From NCBI GenBank assembly GCA_964459495.1, contig CAYWNK010000007.1:1-64000 (forward strand): 64,000 nt of DNA. Direction: 5' to 3'. Positions 62,349 through 64,000 of the stretch are shown here, in pieces. Each line of letters opens with the position of its first letter. Within the stretch, counting starts at the first letter, position 1. The notes under the pieces are model-generated. The model searched no databases, was not told the DNA's origin, and saw only the letters and a list, made by a program, of their open reading frames with translations. The stretch is from CAYWNK01 sp964459495 (GTDB lineage Bacteria; Planctomycetota; UBA1135; GCA-002686595). The position numbers were made by a program, and so were the translations under genes.

Positions 62349-62864
62349 CTAGGCCTGCTGCATCCAGCCTTCCACGCCGCCGTCGACGCACCACACGTTG
62401 GTGAACTGATGACCGATGAAGTAGCTCGCCACGTCCAACGAGCGCCCACCGTCCTTGCATAGGAACACGATCCGGCGGTCCTTCGGCAGGCCCATGTACT
62501 TGCCGGAATCGTTGTAGTCCAGCGCCTCGGCCTCAGCGACAGAGTCGTCCTCTCCGCGCTCGTCCGGGGTGCGCACATCGATGAACGAGAAGTCGTCCCC
62601 GGCCATCAGCCAAGACCGCACTTGGCTCGGAGCGACCTGGACCTTCCCATCGATCTGCTGGGCCTGCAGGATGGTGTTCACCATGTCCTTGATGTCGAGG
62701 ATGTTGTGATCCTTGGCCACCTGGGCCAGCGTGTCACTGGGCTGGAAACCGCAGGATGAGCAGCCCCCGACGTGGTAGCGCTGAAAGAGAGCTCGCTGAG
62801 CGGCGGGAGCGACCTGGAGGATTTGCTCCATGGTCATCTCGGGGGTGATGTTCAGTTCGGACAT
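62349..62864 (-). CDS. Rhodanese-domain protein with N-terminal CxxC (ScdA-N/DUF1858-like) domain
   Basis: This 171-residue protein has an N-terminal domain (about 1-70) with Cys35 and Cys38 in VGGCSSCGF, resembling DUF1858/ScdA-N domains of iron-sulfur repair proteins. A C-terminal rhodanese domain (about 75-171) has active-site Cys136 in the loop CKDGGRS. It would move sulfur or persulfide, with the CxxC as a redox or metal site. It is monocistronic and divergent from the fasciclin gene. Confidence 0.82.
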   Translation of the reverse strand: MSELNITPEMTMEQILQVAPAAQRALFQRYHVGGCSSCGFQPSDTLAQVAKDHNILDIKDMVNTILQAQQIDGKVQVAPSQVRSWLMAGDDFSFIDVRTPDERGEDDSVAEAEALDYNDSGKYMGLPKDRRIVFLCKDGGRSLDVASYFIGHQFTNVWCVDGGVEGWMQQA

Positions 62865-63023
62865 GACTGGATCGCGAAGGAGAGGGGAGGAGGAGGAGCG
62901 TTCAAATTGAGGCAGGTGAGGGCTGTTTTTAGCCCTAGTCGGCGGGACGTTGGAGGTGGCACCCCAAAAAAGGGGCTCCCTCCATAGGATGCGCGGCCCA
63001 GCTCACCTTACCTGATACGACGA

Positions 63024-64000
63024 ATGCGCCCCCGATTCTCCTCCTCCCTTCAAGGCCTGACCCTCGGAGTCACCACCCTCGCGCTCCTCTGTGGCTGCAA
63101 CAATCGCAGCAGTAGCCAGAGCGTTGACGGACCCGATTTCTCAAACCCGGACAACTCCATCCTCGCCAACCTGGACGCCCTCGGCCTGACAACCCTGCGC
63201 TCCGCGCTGGACGCTTCCGGCCTGGCGCCCACCCTGCAGGAGATGGGCCCCTTCACCCTGTTGGCACCCACCAACGAGGCCTTCGACGCCCTCCCCGCCG
63301 GCACCCTCGACGCGCTATTCGAGCCGAGCAACGTGGACCAGCTGCGGGACGTGGTCAACTACCACATCACCGACGGCGACAACTCGGTGGACGCCCTCTT
63401 GGGGCTGAACTCCATCGTCACCCTCCAGGGCGATGAGGTGCTGCTCGACAGCATCGCTGCTGCGCTCGTCGTAAACGACGCCGCCGTCATCACCCCCGAC
63501 GTGACCTCCAGCAATGGGCGCCTGCACGTCATCGACAGCGTGCTGACCCCGCCCGTGCCGGTCATCGAGACGCTGCAGTCCCGCGGCTTCAACACGCTGG
63601 TCACCGCGATCCAGGCCGCGGGCCTGGAGGGCGCCGTCAACGGCGGCAACTTCACCGTCCTGGCCCCCACCGACGCGGCCTTTGACGCTCTGCCCGCCGG
63701 TGAGCTGGAGTCCCTGCTGACCCCCGGCAACGAGGCCGAGCTGCAGTCACTCCTCCAGTTTCACCTTGTGCCCGGCCCGCGCAGGGCGTCCGAGCTCCTG
63801 GCAGCGAGCAGCACAACCTCTCTTGAGGGTCCTCTCCAGTTCTACGCGCTCGGGGCGGATGGCCCGCGGTTCAATACCGCCAACATGATCGGCACCAACC
63901 TGCCCGCCGAGGCCGGCTTGATCCATACGCTGGACAGCGTGGTCTTGCTACCCCCGTCGCTGACCAAGCTGCTCGACCAACTGGGCTACACCACGCTGGC
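63024..64000 (+). CDS. Fasciclin (FAS1) repeat lipoprotein, partial at window edge
   Basis: This gene starts at ATG 63024 and runs off the right edge. The signal peptide has lipobox LLCGC. At least two FAS1 domains follow: the first has FTLLAPTNEAFDALPAG ... VVNYHITDG ... LHVIDSVLTPP, and the second has FTVLAPTDAAFDALPAG ... IHTLDSVVLLPP; a third begins at LLDQLGYTTL. FAS1 proteins mediate adhesion on the cell surface. It is divergent from the rhodanese gene, 159 bp away; that gap has only small hairpins (62919-62936; 62962-62977). Confidence 0.88.
   Translation, partial: MRPRFSSSLQGLTLGVTTLALLCGCNNRSSSQSVDGPDFSNPDNSILANLDALGLTTLRSALDASGLAPTLQEMGPFTLLAPTNEAFDALPAGTLDALFEPSNVDQLRDVVNYHITDGDNSVDALLGLNSIVTLQGDEVLLDSIAAALVVNDAAVITPDVTSSNGRLHVIDSVLTPPVPVIETLQSRGFNTLVTAIQAAGLEGAVNGGNFTVLAPTDAAFDALPAGELESLLTPGNEAELQSLLQFHLVPGPRRASELLAASSTTSLEGPLQFYALGADGPRFNTANMIGTNLPAEAGLIHTLDSVVLLPPSLTKLLDQLGYTTL

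Overview
The window is a gene-dense chromosomal segment of very high G+C (roughly two thirds G+C by eye) with no insertion sequence, CRISPR array, rRNA gene or convincing tRNA gene. The gene content suggests a marine-type Planctomycetota bacterium. It has three ECF sigma factors fused through a membrane helix to large extracytoplasmic regions, PQQ-like beta-propeller proteins, a TlpA-type redoxin with a long N-terminal extension, DUF3299 and Kelch-type secreted proteins. Few genes have a clear Shine-Dalgarno sequence, and many neighbours overlap by ATGA. This placement is inferred from gene families only; no marker gene is present.

Layout. 1-2996: an outer-membrane phospholipase A, a decayed di-haem cytochrome c peroxidase, and a TlpA-like thiol-disulfide protein whose first catalytic Cys is an in-frame TGA followed by a perfect hairpin (candidate selenoprotein). 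3095-16791: mostly solitary housekeeping or secreted genes (PQQ-like propeller, MSOX-type flavoenzyme, zinc alcohol dehydrogenase, SGNH protein plus 2OG oxygenase, DUF5677, matrixin, Zn-ribbon SDR, beta-lactamase-like hydrolase with TPRs, DbpA helicase, YgjP metallopeptidase). 16861-31842: a frameshifted secreted protein, the first ECF fusion, a GT39-like membrane protein, an HxlR regulator with a 19-bp tandem operator, small membrane proteins, a membrane-anchored PQQ propeller, an EamA transporter and a tricorn-like protease. 31991-38861: a BlaI/M56/DUF3299 operon with a palindromic operator, an esterase, a BamE-like protein and a Kelch protein. 39055-47869: two SNF2 ATPases with SWIM partners, with the second ECF fusion between them. 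48058-53710: a six-gene leftward operon (two acyltransferases, GHMP kinase, unknown secreted protein, nucleotidyltransferase, Gfo/Idh/MocA). 53742-57496: the third ECF fusion and a divergent lipoprotein. 57653-64000: a TRAP transporter with its binding protein on the opposite strand, a receiver protein, a pseudopilin-like pair, a rhodanese fusion and the start of a fasciclin lipoprotein.

How the genes work together. The three ECF fusions look like one-piece signal transducers, with a sigma domain inside and a sensor or ligand domain outside. BlaI and M56 form a protease-controlled repressor pair. The 48058-53710 operon is translationally coupled and probably makes an activated sugar-type or cyclitol-type molecule linked to lipid acylation. 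The strongest novelty candidate is the UGA-containing TlpA-like gene at 1860-2996.
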